64,000 nt of DNA from Solidesulfovibrio fructosivorans JJ] (GTDB lineage: Bacteria > Desulfobacterota > Desulfovibrionia > Desulfovibrionales > Desulfovibrionaceae), in NCBI RefSeq assembly GCF_000179555.1, contig NZ_AECZ01000016.1, forward strand, positions 46,598 through 110,597, in the 5' to 3' direction. The notes beneath the pieces are model-generated. The model was not told where the DNA came from and made no database searches. It saw only the letters and a list, made by a program, of their open reading frames with translations. The translations under genes were made by a program, and so were the position numbers. Shown piece after piece: positions 17,400 through 25,387 of the stretch. How positions within the stretch are numbered: the stretch's first letter is position 1; every line of letters begins with the position of its first letter.

Positions 17400-17932
17400 T
17401 GCCGCTCCTTATACAATGCCCTAAGCCCCAAAAGAAACAAAAGCATGGCAGGTACCGAGAGGAGATGATCAAGTTTGCACGCATAGAAGAGGAGCGCTTT
17501 CCAGCCGGAACTCACGACCAGTTCCCGGCTCCAAGGGGTCGGCCCGCCTGCGAAAGGCATGGCGGACATGCTCTCCTCCAACCAGTGGCCCCAAAAGGCC
17601 ACGGCATTCCACATGGCGAAAAGCAGGCAGGACGCGCCGATGAGCCGCCAGCCCCGTGATGTCCATTCCACGAGACGCCGCAGGCGAAAATACAACACCA
17701 CCATTGCCACCAAAAACAACACGTGGCCGAACTGATGCGTGTACAAGCCTTCGACTCCGCCGTGCGTCTGGATCGCCAACGCCTCGGCAGGGGGCTGTAA
17801 AGCCAATTCCACCAAGAGAGCCAGTAAAAAGCTCCCCGTTTTGCCGCCTCTCCCCGATACGACTCCGACACCAAAGTGGCCGCATTCGCCACCCGACATG
17901 ACCCATCCTCGGGCATCCGCTGAGAAGGCCAT
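17396..17932 (-). CDS. Hypothetical membrane protein coupled to the histidine kinase
   Basis: A 178-residue protein with four predicted membrane segments: FLLALLVELALQ, FGHVLFLVAMVVLYF, LIGASCLLFAMWNAVAFWGHWLEE and LDHLLSVPAMLLFLLGL. Histidines lie near or within these segments (ATHGG-like QTHGGVEG, THQFGH, WGHWLEE, KLDHLL), which might bind metal or heme, but this is inference. The ATG at 17932 has AGGAGG 8-9 bases upstream; an ATG seven codons earlier lies before that ribosome site. It shares ATGA with the kinase, so the two probably form a sensing unit with this protein as the membrane input. Confidence 0.68.
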   Translation of the reverse strand: MAFSADARGWVMSGGECGHFGVGVVSGRGGKTGSFLLALLVELALQPPAEALAIQTHGGVEGLYTHQFGHVLFLVAMVVLYFRLRRLVEWTSRGWRLIGASCLLFAMWNAVAFWGHWLEESMSAMPFAGGPTPWSRELVVSSGWKALLFYACKLDHLLSVPAMLLFLLGLRALYKERQ

Positions 17933-17953
17933 GACATCCCCCTCCTGATTCAT

Positions 17954-18278
17954 TTTTCCTTAAAAAAACATTACGCCGACCAAAGGGCCATCACAATACG
18001 TTTTACGATGACGTCGCTGATCTACGCCCTCCCAGGCATAACCAAAACGCATCACCGGGGAGCGATGGCCACATTCCGCCCTTTGTTATCCAAACCGGTC
18101 CCTCTACCGGGGGAGGCGATCAGTTTTGTACCACTTCCCTAAAGTAGTCGGTCTTGAAATCTGTCCATCAGTCTGAAAAATGCTAACAACATACTGTTTT
18201 TAATGTATCTTCCTCAAGCAGGAACTGCAGTGATTCCGCAGAAAACCGATTGTATCTGAGCACTTCTGGAGGGCGGTC
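17954..18278. other. Intergenic region, no gene seen
   Basis: About 325 bases between the divergent membrane-protein gene and the transposase. It is AT-richer than the surroundings and must hold the promoter of the minus-strand kinase unit and the left end of the insertion sequence. I could not identify terminal inverted repeats or a target duplication by eye. Confidence 0.5.
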
Positions 18279-18644
18279 ATGAAGGCAAAATCCCGCGAAA
18301 GTCGGCAGGGCAATTTCCTTTATCCAGACCTTTTGGATCAGCTCAATCCCGCCCATCCCCTGCTCAAACTGGCCAAGCGCATCCCTTGGCAGTGCTTCGA
18401 GGAGGCATTCGCCGGGCTCTATAGCCAGGCCGGACGCCCAGCCAAGCCCATCCGGCTCATGGCCGGCCTGTTCCTGCTCAAGCAGCTTGAGAATCTGAGC
18501 GACGAGCGGGTAGTCGAGGCCTGGGTGGCCAATCCCAACTTTCAGGCCTTTTGCGGCGAAAGCCTTTTCCAGTGGAAGTTTCCCTGTAATCCCTCGGAGT
18601 TCGTCTATTTTGCAAAAGAATCGGCGAAGAGAGAGCGCGCCTGA
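18279..18644 (+). pseudogene. Transposase N-terminal part (frame-shifted)
   Basis: The frame starts at ATG 18279 after GGAGGGCGG and carries the DUF772-like domain through EFVYF, then runs out of the family consensus into AKESAKRERA and stops. The family continues here with a sequence like FRKRIGEE, which is found one base back in the other frame from about 18,611. A single missing base near 18,611, before GCAAAAGA, explains the break. A slip on the AAAA run is a less likely alternative because no canonical slippery heptamer is present. Confidence 0.8.
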
Positions 18645-19530
18645 TCTTCGAAGTTTCGGTGGCGCAGCACGGGGAAACCACCAAGGAGGTGGAAGTCACC
18701 GTCGATACCACGGTCAGGGAAAAAACATCACCTTCCCCACCCACCGGCACGAAGCTTCTGACAAAAATCATCAAGCGATGCAGAAAGATCGCTGCCCACG
18801 AGGGCATTGGCCTGCGCCGGAGCTTCAGGCGGGAGTTGCCTGGTCTGCTGCTCCAGCGCGTCAAGAGCAACCGGATCATCAAACGCATTCGGACGATGGC
18901 CGGTGTGCTCATCCGGGAGTTGGAACGCAAACTCCCGGGCGATGCCTTGGCCAAGCACAGAGAAACGCTTCAGCTTTTCCGAAGAGTTCATGGTCAAAAG
19001 CGGACGGACAAAAACAAGATCTACAGCCTGCACGAGCCGGAGGTGCTGTGCATCGGCAAGGGCAAGGAGCACAAGAAATACGAGTTCGGCCGCAAGGCTT
19101 CCCTGGTCATGACCAAGACCACAGGTGTCATCGTCGGGGCGTTGTCGTTTGCGGAAAACATCTATGACGGCAATACGTTGCCCGATGTGCTGGAGCAGGT
19201 ATGGCAGATCACGGGAAGCTGCCCCCAAGTGGCCATCTGTGACCGGGGCTATCGCGGTCGAACCCGGGTGGGCGACACGGAAATTGTGACGCCAAGTCGT
19301 CCGAAAAAAAACGATACTTCCTCCCAACGCCGCAAGGCTAGGCTACGTTTCCGCAGACGCGCCGGGATCGAACCCGTAATCGGGCACATCAGACAGGATC
19401 ACCGCATGGCGGGGAATTTCCTTAAAGGAGTGCTCGGTGACGCCATCAACCTGTTCATGGCCGCCGCTGCCTTCAACTTCAGGACGTGGATGCGGAAGGT
19501 GGCGCAGTTTTTTGCCCTCATCCTGTTGTG

Positions 19531-19568
19531 GTTGTGTGGCGAGACAAGAGATGATCTCGCCACACAAC
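19531..19568. repeat. 14-bp perfect inverted repeat at the end of the transposase
   Basis: GTTGTGTGGCGAGA at 19531-19544 and its exact complement at 19555-19568 surround a 10-base loop. No T-run follows on either strand, so it is not a typical intrinsic terminator. It may be a stem near the right end of the insertion sequence. Confidence 0.7.
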
Positions 19569-19631
19569 CCGGTCGAATTCCATCTGATCCTTCCCCATTA
19601 GCAACCGCCCTACTGTTTCCAGCCCTTTTAG

Positions 19632-19672
19632 CCACACGGGAAAAGGGGCCAGGCAAACACTGCCTAGCCCCT
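19632..19672 (-). terminator. tRNA-type intrinsic terminator without a complete tRNA
   Basis: On the minus strand an imperfect hairpin GGGGCTAGGCA / TTGCCTGGCCCC is followed by TTTT and CCCGTGTGG. Its layout is the same as the terminator behind tRNA-Arg at 30,513. Here it follows only a tRNA-like 3' fragment (19,684-19,710) and the dsbA-like gene. Confidence 0.6.
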
Positions 19673-19683
19673 TGCTTTCCTTT

Positions 19684-19710
19684 TAGCGGACTCGGAAGGA
19701 TTCGAATCCA
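19684..19710 (-). other. tRNA-like 3' fragment (T-arm and acceptor side), possible attachment-site remnant
   Basis: Minus-strand sequence GGATTCGAATCC followed by TTCCGAGTCCGCTA looks like the T-loop and 3' acceptor strand of a serine-type tRNA. It is followed at tRNA-like spacing by an intrinsic terminator. No matching 5' half is present upstream, and the T-stem pairing is not ideal. The call is tentative. Confidence 0.35.
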
Positions 19711-19745
19711 TGGCCGTCTACCGGGAGCAACCCCGGAAGGGTTCC

Positions 19746-20387
19746 CTACTTGTCGCCTTTCATTTTCGTCCGCGCATCGGCGACGACCTGCTTGAAATCG
19801 TCATAGCCAAGCGCGGAAGGGACAATGTAGGGCCCGACGAGAAATGCCGGCGTCCCTTGCAGCCCCAGGGTTTCGGCCTGTTCGGAATTGCGTTCCAGCA
19901 AGGCGGCGATCTCCTTGGCATGGACTTTCAGATCGCTTTCCAGACGGTCCATATCCACGCCCGAGGCCTTGACGGCTTCGAGCATCCGGTCCTTTGAAAT
20001 CCGCATGCCCGGGATTTGCATCAAGGCCGCATGGACGGCGGCGTATTTTCCCTGATAGCCGGCGGCCAGGGCGAGGCGCGCCCCATAGGCCGAAGCATCG
20101 GTCAGCACGGGCCAATCCTTGTGAACCACACGGATTTTGCCATCCGACTTGACCAACTTGTCGAGGGCCGCGGCGGCTTGCTTGCAAAAGGGGCAATTGT
20201 AATCGGAAAACTCGACGATGGTGACATCCCCTTTCGGATTGCCGGTGACCGGGGCGGCGGGATCGTTGAATACCGCGGCGGAATCCACGGCCACGGGTTG
20301 CTCGGTCGCGACGGCGCGCCGCAACGGCGCGATGGCGGCGACCAGGACCAGACAGACGACAAGCGCAAACAACACGTTCGATTTCAT
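19746..20387 (-). CDS. DsbA-family periplasmic thiol:disulfide oxidoreductase
   Basis: A 213-residue exported thioredoxin-fold protein of the DsbA/Com1-like family. The signal or anchor segment is VLFALVVCLVLVAAIAPL. The active site is SDYNCPFCKQ (Cys65-Cys68), the inserted helical domain follows, and the cis-proline loop is LQGTPAFLVG. Such proteins oxidise or isomerise disulfides in exported proteins. The ATG at 20387 follows AAAGGA. It lies 40 bases downstream of the dsbD-like gene on the same strand, so the two probably form an operon: DsbD passes electrons inward-to-outward and could keep this protein reduced, making a reductase/isomerase role as likely as an oxidase one. Confidence 0.85.
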   Translation of the reverse strand: MKSNVLFALVVCLVLVAAIAPLRRAVATEQPVAVDSAAVFNDPAAPVTGNPKGDVTIVEFSDYNCPFCKQAAAALDKLVKSDGKIRVVHKDWPVLTDASAYGARLALAAGYQGKYAAVHAALMQIPGMRISKDRMLEAVKASGVDMDRLESDLKVHAKEIAALLERNSEQAETLGLQGTPAFLVGPYIVPSALGYDDFKQVVADARTKMKGDK

Positions 20388-20427
20388 GGAGCCATCCTTT
20401 CTTTTTGTGGTTGGAAGGGGGGGCGGC

Positions 20428-22203
20428 TCAGACGCCGACCTTCCCCAAAGTCCGGAGGAACTGCGCGACCGAAACCGCGCCGATAGAGCGGCTGTTGTCG
20501 ATTTCCCGGCCGGTATGGGCATTGACGAACAACATGGTCGGCGGTCCCACGACGTCGAAGCGGCGCATGAGCGCGCGGCTTTCGGGAGTGTCCGCCGTTA
20601 CGTCCACGCGCAGGATGGAAACGTTGCGCAGGCGCGGGACAACGGCCGCATCGGCCATGACCTCGCGGTCGATCTCCCGACAGACCACGCACCAGTCGGC
20701 AGAGAAATCGACCAGGATGGGCCGCCCCTTGGCCCTCGCCTCGGCCATGGCCGCGTCAAACCCGTCCATGGTGCGCACCTTGCGCACGGAAACGTCTGCC
20801 CCGTCCGTGGACGCCGCCGGCGCGCCAGCGCAGATCGCAAGGGGACAGGAAAAGGGAAAAACGCCCAGGCTGATCGTCAACAGGAGCACTCCGCCAAGAG
20901 CGATCCCGCCGCCGGCCAGGCGCATCCCGTATCCATGGCTTCGCAGCAGGCCGAACCACACTCCGGCCGCGATCGCCAATAGGCCCCACAGTCCACGGAT
21001 CACCTGCCCGGGCAACACCCGGCCCAGCATCCAGATGGCAAGTCCCAGGAAGAGGAAGCCGAACACCTGTTTGACCGTGACAAGCCAGGGGCCGGATTTC
21101 GGCAGCAACTTGCCGCCGAACAGGCCGAACGCAAGAAGCGGCATCCCCATGCCAAGCCCCAGTGCGAACAAGGCAACCGCGCCTCGGGTGACGTCGCCGG
21201 TCTGCGCCACGTACAAAAGCGCCGCGGCCAGCGGCGGCGTCACGCAGGGGCCGACAATGAGGGCCGATCCGAAGCCGAGCAGCGCCGCGCCGCCGACCGA
21301 ACTCCCGGCCCGCCCCGTGGCCCGCGACAGGCGCGCGGTGAGCGATGCCGGCAGCGCCAGATCGTAGAGCCCGAACATGGAAAGCGAGAGGGCCACGAGG
21401 ACGAGGCCCATCAGGATGATCGCCGCGGGCCGTTGCAGCATGACCTGGAGATTTTGCCCCGACCAGGCGGCCACAACGCCGAGGGCCGCATAGGCCAGGG
21501 CCATGGCCAGCACGTAGGCGCCGGAAAGGACAAGTCCCTTGCGTGCCGAAAGATCCTGGCCGGAACGCGCCAGCATGCCGGAAAGGATCGGCACCATGGG
21601 GAAGACACAGGGCGTGAAGGCCAAAAGCAGGCCGAATCCCAGAAAACTGAACACCATCGCCGGCAATCCGCCGGAAAGCACGGACGCCAACGCGCCGTCC
21701 GGCTTGCCGTGTGCGGTTTGCGACGTCCCGGCAGGCGGCGCGACGTCCGCTACAGGGCCTTTTTTTCCCGGCGTCAACGCGAGCGTGGCCAGATCGATCC
21801 TCTTGTGCACCGGCGGGTAGCACACGCCATGCTCGGCGCAACCCTGGTAGGTCACCTGGATCGCGCCCGAGGAAGGCAGGGCCGACCTGGCGAGGGACAC
21901 CGACACGTGGTTGTGGTAGACCTGCGTGCTCCCGAAGGTCGGATCGTCCTTTTCCACCCCGGGGGGCAGGGCAAGGGGCACGGCCTTGCCGCCGTTGGTC
22001 GTGACCTCGATCCGGTCCTTATAAAGATAATGCCCCGGGGCGATGTTCCAGGTGCAGACGAGGTCCCCGCCGCCGCTCCTGGCGACGTCCAACCGGAATA
22101 CCGCATCCGCTGGGGCCGGCGTCCTGGCGGACGCTCCGGCGGGCGACAGGATCAGCGCGACGAAAAAGGCCAGGATGTACGTCCACGATACTGCTCTTGA
22201 CAT
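20428..22203 (-). CDS. dsbD: Thiol:disulfide interchange protein DsbD
   Basis: A 591-residue three-part electron conveyor. The signal peptide is followed by the periplasmic alpha domain with CAEHGVCYPP (about residues 118-126). Next comes an eight-helix membrane domain with the Cys-containing LAFTPCVFPMVPILSG and IVGPCVTPPLAAALL motifs. The C-terminal thioredoxin-like gamma domain has FSADWCVVCREID, a CxxC active site near residue 505. All six expected cysteines are present. It takes electrons from cytoplasmic thioredoxin and gives them to periplasmic partners, most likely the adjacent DsbA-like protein. The ATG at 22203 follows AAGGAG. It is divergent from a two-component system with a PmrA-type box in the shared upstream region. 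Confidence 0.92.
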   Translation of the reverse strand: MSRAVSWTYILAFFVALILSPAGASARTPAPADAVFRLDVARSGGGDLVCTWNIAPGHYLYKDRIEVTTNGGKAVPLALPPGVEKDDPTFGSTQVYHNHVSVSLARSALPSSGAIQVTYQGCAEHGVCYPPVHKRIDLATLALTPGKKGPVADVAPPAGTSQTAHGKPDGALASVLSGGLPAMVFSFLGFGLLLAFTPCVFPMVPILSGMLARSGQDLSARKGLVLSGAYVLAMALAYAALGVVAAWSGQNLQVMLQRPAAIILMGLVLVALSLSMFGLYDLALPASLTARLSRATGRAGSSVGGAALLGFGSALIVGPCVTPPLAAALLYVAQTGDVTRGAVALFALGLGMGMPLLAFGLFGGKLLPKSGPWLVTVKQVFGFLFLGLAIWMLGRVLPGQVIRGLWGLLAIAAGVWFGLLRSHGYGMRLAGGGIALGGVLLLTISLGVFPFSCPLAICAGAPAASTDGADVSVRKVRTMDGFDAAMAEARAKGRPILVDFSADWCVVCREIDREVMADAAVVPRLRNVSILRVDVTADTPESRALMRRFDVVGPPTMLFVNAHTGREIDNSRSIGAVSVAQFLRTLGKVGV

Positions 22204-22248
22204 GCCGCTCCTTCCTTGAGTGAAGTTTCCTCCAGTTTCGCCGTCCAC

Positions 22249-22265
22249 CTTAAGCCAGCCTTAAG
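22249..22265 (+). promoter_or_regulatory. PmrA/QseB-type box (CTTAAG-N5-CTTAAG)
   Basis: Two exact direct copies of CTTAAG are separated by five bases, in the 98-base region between divergent dsbD and the OmpR-type regulator gene. This spacing is the known recognition pattern of PmrA/QseB-class regulators. It lies about 46 bases before each start codon, so the regulator could control itself and the dsb genes. Confidence 0.65.
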
Positions 22266-22301
22266 GCGGGGACATGAAACCGGAGCCGGAGGAAACCGGA
22301 C

Positions 22302-22964
22302 ATGCGGATTCTCATCATCGAAGACGATCAGGTCCTTGCCGCGGGGCTCAAGGTGGGGCTTGGACTGGCCGGCATGACCGTGGATATGGTCGGCTCCTGC
22401 GACGCGGCGCGCACGGCCCTTGCCACGACGACTTTCGACGCCGTGGTGCTCGACCTGATGCTGCCGGACGGTTCCGGGCTGGATGTGCTTAGGGCCATGC
22501 GCCAACGGGGAGACCGGACCCCGGTCCTGCTGCTCACCGCCCTCGATGAGATCACGGACAGGGTCAAAGGGCTCGACCTTGGCGCGGACGACTACTGCGG
22601 CAAACCATTCGATCTGGACGAACTGGCCGCGCGCATCCGGGCCATAGGCCGGCGTGGCGCCGGCCGCGCCGCCCCCTGCCTGACGGCCGCCGGCATTGCG
22701 CTTGAGCCCGCAAGCCTGTCGGCCACCATAAACGGGCAGCCGCTCACCCTGTCCAGGCGGGAGTTCGCGGTCCTGGCGCTCCTGATGGAGCATCCCGGCG
22801 CGATCCGCTCCAAGGGCGAGATCGAGGACCGGCTGTACGGCTGGGGCGAGGAAGTGGAGAGCAACACGGTGGAGGTGCACGTGCATCATTTGCGGGCCAA
22901 GGTGGGCCGGGAAAAGATAGAGACGGTGCGCGGGCTCGGCTACCGCATGCAGGTCGCGCCATGA
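22302..22964 (+). CDS. OmpR-family response regulator (PmrA/QseB-like)
   Basis: A 220-residue regulator. The receiver domain has the acidic pair EDD (residues 7-9), phospho-acceptor Asp51 (VVLDLMLPD), the threonine in LLLTALD and Lys in GKPFDLDEL. The C-terminal winged helix ends with SNTVEVHVHHLRAKVG and VRGLGYRM. Its gene shares ATGA with the downstream kinase gene. The CTTAAG-N5-CTTAAG box upstream is of the type bound by this class, which suggests autoregulation and control of dsbD-dsbA. Confidence 0.9.
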   Translation: MRILIIEDDQVLAAGLKVGLGLAGMTVDMVGSCDAARTALATTTFDAVVLDLMLPDGSGLDVLRAMRQRGDRTPVLLLTALDEITDRVKGLDLGADDYCGKPFDLDELAARIRAIGRRGAGRAAPCLTAAGIALEPASLSATINGQPLTLSRREFAVLALLMEHPGAIRSKGEIEDRLYGWGEEVESNTVEVHVHHLRAKVGREKIETVRGLGYRMQVAP

Positions 22965-24304
22965 TTTCCCTGCGCCGGCGTCTTTTCGCCATCCTGGTCG
23001 CGGCCACGGGCATCATATGGCTGTGCGGCATCCTCTGGATTTTCGTGGGGGCGAAAGCCGAGCTCGAACATGTGCTCGACACCCGCCTCCAGGAGGCGGC
23101 GCGCATGGTCAATTCCCTCGTGGCCAGAAGCGGTCCCGCCCTCGCCGCCACGGCAAGCGCCGCCGCGACGTCGGACCATTACGAACGCCAGCTTTCCTGC
23201 CAGATATGGTCGTTTGACGGACGCCTTATCGCCAGGTCCGGCAGCGCGCCTGACGTCTCCCTGACCGATAAGGCGTCCGGCTTCTCGGATCACCGCATCC
23301 AGGGCGAATACTGGCGGGTGTACACCATCGACAATCCCGCCAAGGGCGTACGCGTGATGATCGGCGACCGTCTCGGTCAGCGCGATCAGCTCGCCCGCGA
23401 CCTCGTCAAGGGACTTTCCATCCCCGCCATCCTGATGCTTCCCCTGCTCGGCGGACTCATCTGGCTGAGCCTCGGACGCGGACTGCGTCCCCTGCTCGAC
23501 ATGGCCGTGGAGCTCAAATCCCGGGACGTCGACGACATGCGGCCGTTGCGGACGCAACACGCCCCTGCCGAACTCCTGCCCTTGGCCAAGGCCCTAAACA
23601 GCCTGTTCGCCAAGGTGGAAACGGCCCGACGCCACGAACGAGACATCACGGCCTTCGCCGCCCACGAACTCCGCACGCCCCTGGCCGGATTGAAGACGCA
23701 CGCGCAAATCGCCATGGCCACAGACGATCCCGGCATCCGACAAGGGGCCTTGCGGCACATCCTGCTCTCCGTCGACCGCTCCACGCGCCTGGTGCGCCAG
23801 CTGCTGACCCTGGCCAAGCTCGAAAGCGGTCCGGTCACCAGCCAAACGGAACGCATTTGCCTCGGCGACGTGCTCGAGGAGATCGGCACATCGGCGCAGC
23901 CGTCGGTGGCGCAGGGCATCACGGTGCGCATCGATCCCGCCCTGCGCAACTTCACGATCGCGGCAAACCGGGACAGCCTGGCCATCGCCCTGCGCAATCT
24001 CCATGAAAACGCGCTGCAGCACTCGCCCGCAGGCGGTACGGTCGTCTGGAACGTCACGCCGGACGGGCGTGGCATACAGGTGGAAGACGAAGGGCCCGGC
24101 ATGCCTCCTGAGGAGATTCTCCAGGCGACGCAACGCTTCTTTCGCGGCAAACAGCAGACGCCCACGGGGTGCGGGCTGGGACTCGCCATCGTCGAGGCCG
24201 TGTTGCAGCAGATGGGAGGCTGGCTTGTTCTGGAAAACCGGGAAGGCGGTCGAGGGCTCAGGGCCATGGCCGTATTGCTGCCCGCAGCCACCTCGTGCCC
24301 CTAA
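22961..24304 (+). CDS. Sensor histidine kinase (QseC/PmrB-like), partner of the adjacent regulator
   Basis: A 447-residue kinase with TM1 near residues 10-31 (LVAATGIIWLCGILWIFV), a periplasmic domain of about 125 residues, TM2 near 150-172 (IPAILMLPLLGGLIWLSLG), HAMP, then the H box FAAHELRTPLAGL (about residue 236). The N box is NLHENALQHSP, the G1 box is VEDEGPGMPPEE and the G2 box is GCGLGLAIVEA. The ATGA overlap with the regulator gene means translational coupling. The periplasmic part holds one cysteine (QLSCQIWSF); with the dsb genes next door, a redox or metal signal is possible but only inferred. Confidence 0.9.
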   Translation: MISLRRRLFAILVAATGIIWLCGILWIFVGAKAELEHVLDTRLQEAARMVNSLVARSGPALAATASAAATSDHYERQLSCQIWSFDGRLIARSGSAPDVSLTDKASGFSDHRIQGEYWRVYTIDNPAKGVRVMIGDRLGQRDQLARDLVKGLSIPAILMLPLLGGLIWLSLGRGLRPLLDMAVELKSRDVDDMRPLRTQHAPAELLPLAKALNSLFAKVETARRHERDITAFAAHELRTPLAGLKTHAQIAMATDDPGIRQGALRHILLSVDRSTRLVRQLLTLAKLESGPVTSQTERICLGDVLEEIGTSAQPSVAQGITVRIDPALRNFTIAANRDSLAIALRNLHENALQHSPAGGTVVWNVTPDGRGIQVEDEGPGMPPEEILQATQRFFRGKQQTPTGCGLGLAIVEAVLQQMGGWLVLENREGGRGLRAMAVLLPAATSCP

Positions 24305-24438
24305 GGTTCTCTCGATGACCGTGCGGACTTAAGGAAAATGGCCTCGGCCGGCCGCCTCTCCCCGCTCCATAACATCCATCCCACCATATTGAAATTACTA
24401 TTTTTTCTTCTGCCAAGCCAAAACATTACCCCCAATCA

Positions 24439-24475
24439 TCCACACGGAAAAAAGGGTCAGGCGAACAAAGCCTGG
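24439..24475. repeat. 37-bp direct repeat, left copy (partial tRNA terminator)
   Basis: It begins ATCCACACG and ends with GGGTCAGGCGAACAAAGCCTG. It matches 30,504-30,540 at 36 of 37 positions. Only part of the terminator hairpin is regenerated here because the sequence diverges after GCCTG. The two copies bracket tetR and the efflux genes exactly. Confidence 0.85.
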
Positions 24476-24695
24476 ACTCTGCCACAATGGAGAATCGAGG
24501 GCCAACACCGCCAAACTCGCCGCAAACCCTGACCCATGAAGCAAGCTTGTCAGGCGTCAGCGTCCAGGAAGGAGGCCTCCTTTCGGGCTGCCTTCATGGC
24601 ATCAGGTCTACGCGCCAGGAGCGGACATCCGTGACGGTGCGCCATTATCTTCCCGAGAACATCCTTCCTTCGCCCACCAAAATCCGCTTGCCATA

Positions 24696-24737
24696 TTTCA
24701 AACCATAATTTAAACGGTGTTTCAATCAATGTTTGAA
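24696..24737. promoter_or_regulatory. Candidate TetR operator region
   Basis: An AT-rich stretch just before tetR contains the inverted repeat TTCAA-N7-TTGAA (24,721-24,737) and an outer pair TTCAAAC / GTTTGAA (24,697 and 24,731). Position and symmetry suit self-repression by the TetR protein. No binding data can be inferred. Confidence 0.45.
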
Positions 24738-24748
24738 TCGAGGAGACC

Positions 24749-25387
24749 ATGGATCACGGCGACACCCGGACACGCATCATCGAAGCCTCCATCGAGGTCT
24801 TTCTGGAAAAGGGGTACGACTTGGCCACCATCCGTGACATTTGCGCCCGGGCCCAGGCCAACGTGGCCGCCGTAAACTACCACTTCGGCTCCAAGGAAGC
24901 CTTGTACGCCGCAGCGCTCGAATGCATCATGGCCTCCTGCGACGAAAGCTACCCCATCTCCGAAGGACTCGACGAGGCCGCCACGCCCGAAGAACGCCTG
25001 CGCCGCTTCATCCTCAACCTGCTGCGCCTCAACTTCCCCGAAGACCCGACCCAGGCCCGCCAAAGCAAGCTCTTCTGGCTGGAACTGGCCAATCCGAGTC
25101 CTGCCCTCCAGCCGCTGGTGGAACGGTTCCTGCGTCCCATCAAGGAACGCCTGGAAGCCGTCATCCAGGACATTACCGGACCACTCGATCCGGAAACCCT
25201 GCGCCTGTGCGCGGGGGCTATCGGCGGGCAAACGCTCTTTCATGCCCAAAATACCGTCATTATCACCCACCTCTACCCCCAAAGCACCTATACTCCCCAG
25301 GATGTGGAGCGACTGGCCGAACACACCTTTCGTTTTTCCCTGGCCGGCCTGGAAGCCGTGCGCTCGAATTCGAGGAGGCACACATGA
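24749..25387 (+). CDS. TetR-family repressor (CerR-like) of the efflux operon
   Basis: A 212-residue regulator. The helix-turn-helix region runs from TRTRIIEASIEVFLEKGYD through NVAAVNYHFGSKEALY, the signature of TetR proteins. The C-terminal half (FFWLELANP-like LFWLELANPSPALQPLVE, then GGQTLFHAQNTVI) resembles the CerR/DUF1956 group that often precedes RND pumps. The ATG at 24749 follows GAGGAG. It overlaps the adaptor gene by ATGA, so repressor, adaptor and pump are expressed together, and the inverted repeats upstream are the likely operator. Confidence 0.88.
   Translation: MDHGDTRTRIIEASIEVFLEKGYDLATIRDICARAQANVAAVNYHFGSKEALYAAALECIMASCDESYPISEGLDEAATPEERLRRFILNLLRLNFPEDPTQARQSKLFWLELANPSPALQPLVERFLRPIKERLEAVIQDITGPLDPETLRLCAGAIGGQTLFHAQNTVIITHLYPQSTYTPQDVERLAEHTFRFSLAGLEAVRSNSRRHT

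Larger units (their letters stand above)
18279..19568 (+). mobile_element. Degenerate IS5-family-type insertion sequence
   Basis: The body of an insertion sequence: a transposase in two frames and a 14-bp hairpin at the end. The protein has the DUF772-type N-terminus (NPAHPLLKLAKRIPW, RPAKPIRLMAGLFLLKQL) and a DDE_Tnp_1 core (VDTTVREK, ICDRGYRGR, RRAGIEPVIGHIRQDHRM). The assignment to the broad IS5 group rests on those motifs; the subgroup and exact ends are not determined. Confidence 0.72.
18659..19795 (+). pseudogene. Transposase C-terminal DDE part (frame-shifted, no native stop)
   Basis: The second frame carries VEVTVDTTVREK (first catalytic Asp), a basic linker, a CDRGYRGR motif (second Asp) and IEPVIGHIRQDHRM (Glu). 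Family similarity ends about FNFRTWMRKVAQFFALILLWL, near 19,535. The frame then runs on through the hairpin, a terminator and a tRNA-like fragment to 19,795, so the natural stop has been lost or replaced by neighbouring DNA. Without the N-terminal domain it is probably inactive. Confidence 0.75.
24305..24748. other. Intergenic region with a terminator-derived repeat
   Basis: No convincing gene. It contains a CTTAAG half-site near 24,328, the first copy of the 37-bp direct repeat (24,439-24,475) and, at the right end, the likely operator of tetR. A short minus-strand open frame (24,550-24,750) ends in ARKEASFLDADA but has no ribosome site or recognised family. Confidence 0.5.

Noticed and set aside
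18608..18620. Programmed -1 frameshift in the transposase
   Set aside because: The site GCAAAAGA is not a canonical slippery heptamer and no stimulating hairpin is evident; a one-base deletion explains the family consensus better.
24550..24750. Short minus-strand open frame before tetR
   Set aside because: No ribosome site, no family, and it runs through the likely operator; ending ARKEASFLDADA could be a gene remnant but this cannot be supported.
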